Shown piece by piece: positions 63,397 through 64,000 of a stretch of DNA of 64,000 bases. Both the position numbers and the translations under genes were made by a program. The stretch comes from Roseiarcus sp036488815. Lineage in GTDB: Bacteria > Pseudomonadota > Alphaproteobacteria > Rhizobiales > Beijerinckiaceae. The notes beneath the pieces were generated by a model that did no database searches, was not told the DNA's origin, and was given only the letters and a program-made list of their open reading frames with translations. The stretch is from positions 1-64,000 of the forward strand of contig DASXGX010000025.1 in the NCBI GenBank assembly GCA_036488815.1, written 5' to 3'. Positions within the stretch are counted from its first letter, which is position 1; the number at the start of each line of letters is the position of its first letter.

Positions 63397-63565
63397 TGCT
63401 AGGAGGCGGCGGGCTCTTATTGATTGTACGAGACCGTAGAGGCGTGACGTCGGGATCGGTTGGGATTGTTAACCGACAAGCTAATGATAGCCCGTTCAAT
63501 AAACTAACAACTCCATCCGCAGCATTGGGCGGAGTGCCTTGTCGGCGTCGATCGGGAGAGTGCTA

Positions 63566-64000
63566 ATGTTATTGAGTTCCAAGACGTCTCGCTTCTCCAG
63601 CCTGGTCAGCAAGGCCGACGCCGCCCGTGACCGGCTGGATTGGAAGACCGCAGCGCAACTCTATCGCGAGTCGCTGGCGATTGAGTCGGACCACCACGCC
63701 ATCTGGATCCAACTGGGCCATGCGATCAAGGAAAGCGGCGATATCGGCGGGGCGGAGAGCGCTTATCGACGGGCGATCGAGATCAAGCCGGAGGATTCCG
63801 ACGCTCATCTTCAATTGGGGCACGCGCTCAAGTTGGGCGGCCGTGCCGATCAGGCGCTGGAAGCTTATTTGAAATCGTTGGAGCTCGATCCGGGGAACAA
63901 ACACGCCCGGCATGAGCTCGCCAACCTCGGCCTTGTGCGACGCTCCGTCAGCCAGTTGCTCACTCCCAAGCGCGGCGCGAAGGGGAAGCCGGGCGCGGTC
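63566..64000 (+). CDS. TPR-repeat protein, N-terminal part (truncated by window edge)
   Basis: The first 145 codons of a gene that continues beyond the window. Tetratricopeptide repeats are visible: AAQLYRESLAIESDHHAIW, IWIQLGHAIKESGDIGGAESAYRRAIE and AHLQLGHALKLGGRADQALEAYLK. GGGAGAG precedes the ATG at 63566. After the TPRs comes a basic stretch (KRGAKGKPGAV). Similar N-terminal TPR arrays precede glycosyltransferase or methyltransferase domains in surface-polysaccharide loci, but the rest cannot be seen. Confidence 0.85.
   Translation, partial: MLLSSKTSRFSSLVSKADAARDRLDWKTAAQLYRESLAIESDHHAIWIQLGHAIKESGDIGGAESAYRRAIEIKPEDSDAHLQLGHALKLGGRADQALEAYLKSLELDPGNKHARHELANLGLVRRSVSQLLTPKRGAKGKPGAV

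Noticed and set aside
1..64000. CRISPR arrays, tRNA or rRNA genes, insertion sequences
   Set aside because: None recognised: no short regularly spaced direct repeats, no cloverleaf-like conserved arms and no transposase frames.

Overview
The window is GC-rich DNA with tightly packed, often 4-bp-overlapping genes. The families present suggest an alphaproteobacterium of the Hyphomicrobiales/Rhizobiales: an aerobic-type CobN/CobW/DUF1636 cobalamin locus, DUF2865, two-domain copper ATPases with a CueR-type regulator, multiple sugar and Liv-type ABC importers, and an Rkp-1-like polyketide locus. This placement is inferred from protein resemblance; no rRNA or tRNA gene is present to test it.

Layout. 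(1) 1-3515, minus strand: a cobalamin riboswitch drives DUF1636, cobW and the first 603 codons of cobN, which runs off the left edge. (2) 3552-5060: a DUF2865 membrane protein and a small conserved unknown. (3) 5552-8681: a copper-resistance operon (copZ-like chaperone, copA, cueR-like regulator) behind a MerR-type promoter with a 19-bp spacer, ended by a REP-like palindrome. (4) 8817-18348, minus strand: a nine-gene GntR-controlled operon with a nucleoside-type BMP/ABC importer, nucleoside hydrolase, PfkB kinase, SIS protein and BtpA-family protein. (5) 18708-26772, minus strand: a two-partner secretion pair, a 2065-residue TpsA adhesin with duplicated GLUG modules and its TpsB transporter. 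(6) 27421-35084: a ribose-type ABC importer with a nitrilase-family amidase, a HIT protein, a FadR/GntR regulator and a divergent SDR. (7) 35182-44796: a small unknown, a LysR regulator next to a 21-bp palindrome, a ring-cleavage route (extradiol dioxygenase, PIG-L/GalB-like hydratase, RraA/CHA-aldolase-like lyase, 4,5-dihydroxyphthalate decarboxylase-like enzyme) and a complete Liv-type ABC importer. (8) 44826-45635: an exported protein of unknown function. (9) 46036-64000: a lipid and surface-polysaccharide locus.

The last region is the most interesting. A 2471-residue reducing type I polyketide/fatty-acid synthase (KS-AT-DH-MT-like-ER-KR-ACP) has no thioesterase. Beside it are an alpha-oxoamine synthase, a ketosphinganine-reductase-like SDR, a GNAT-type N-acyltransferase, a CDP-alcohol phosphatidyltransferase and a GT4 glycosyltransferase. 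These are the enzyme classes expected for a dedicated sphingolipid-like (amino-alcohol/ceramide) lipid whose long chain is built on a PKS. The PKS, oxoamine synthase and SDR resemble the RkpA/RkpG/RkpH set of Sinorhizobium capsule synthesis. Adjacent genes encode a sulfotransferase, a Wza/KpsD-type polysaccharide export lipoprotein, an AT-rich methyltransferase-glycosyltransferase fusion and a TPR protein, so the lipid may anchor or prime an exported polysaccharide.
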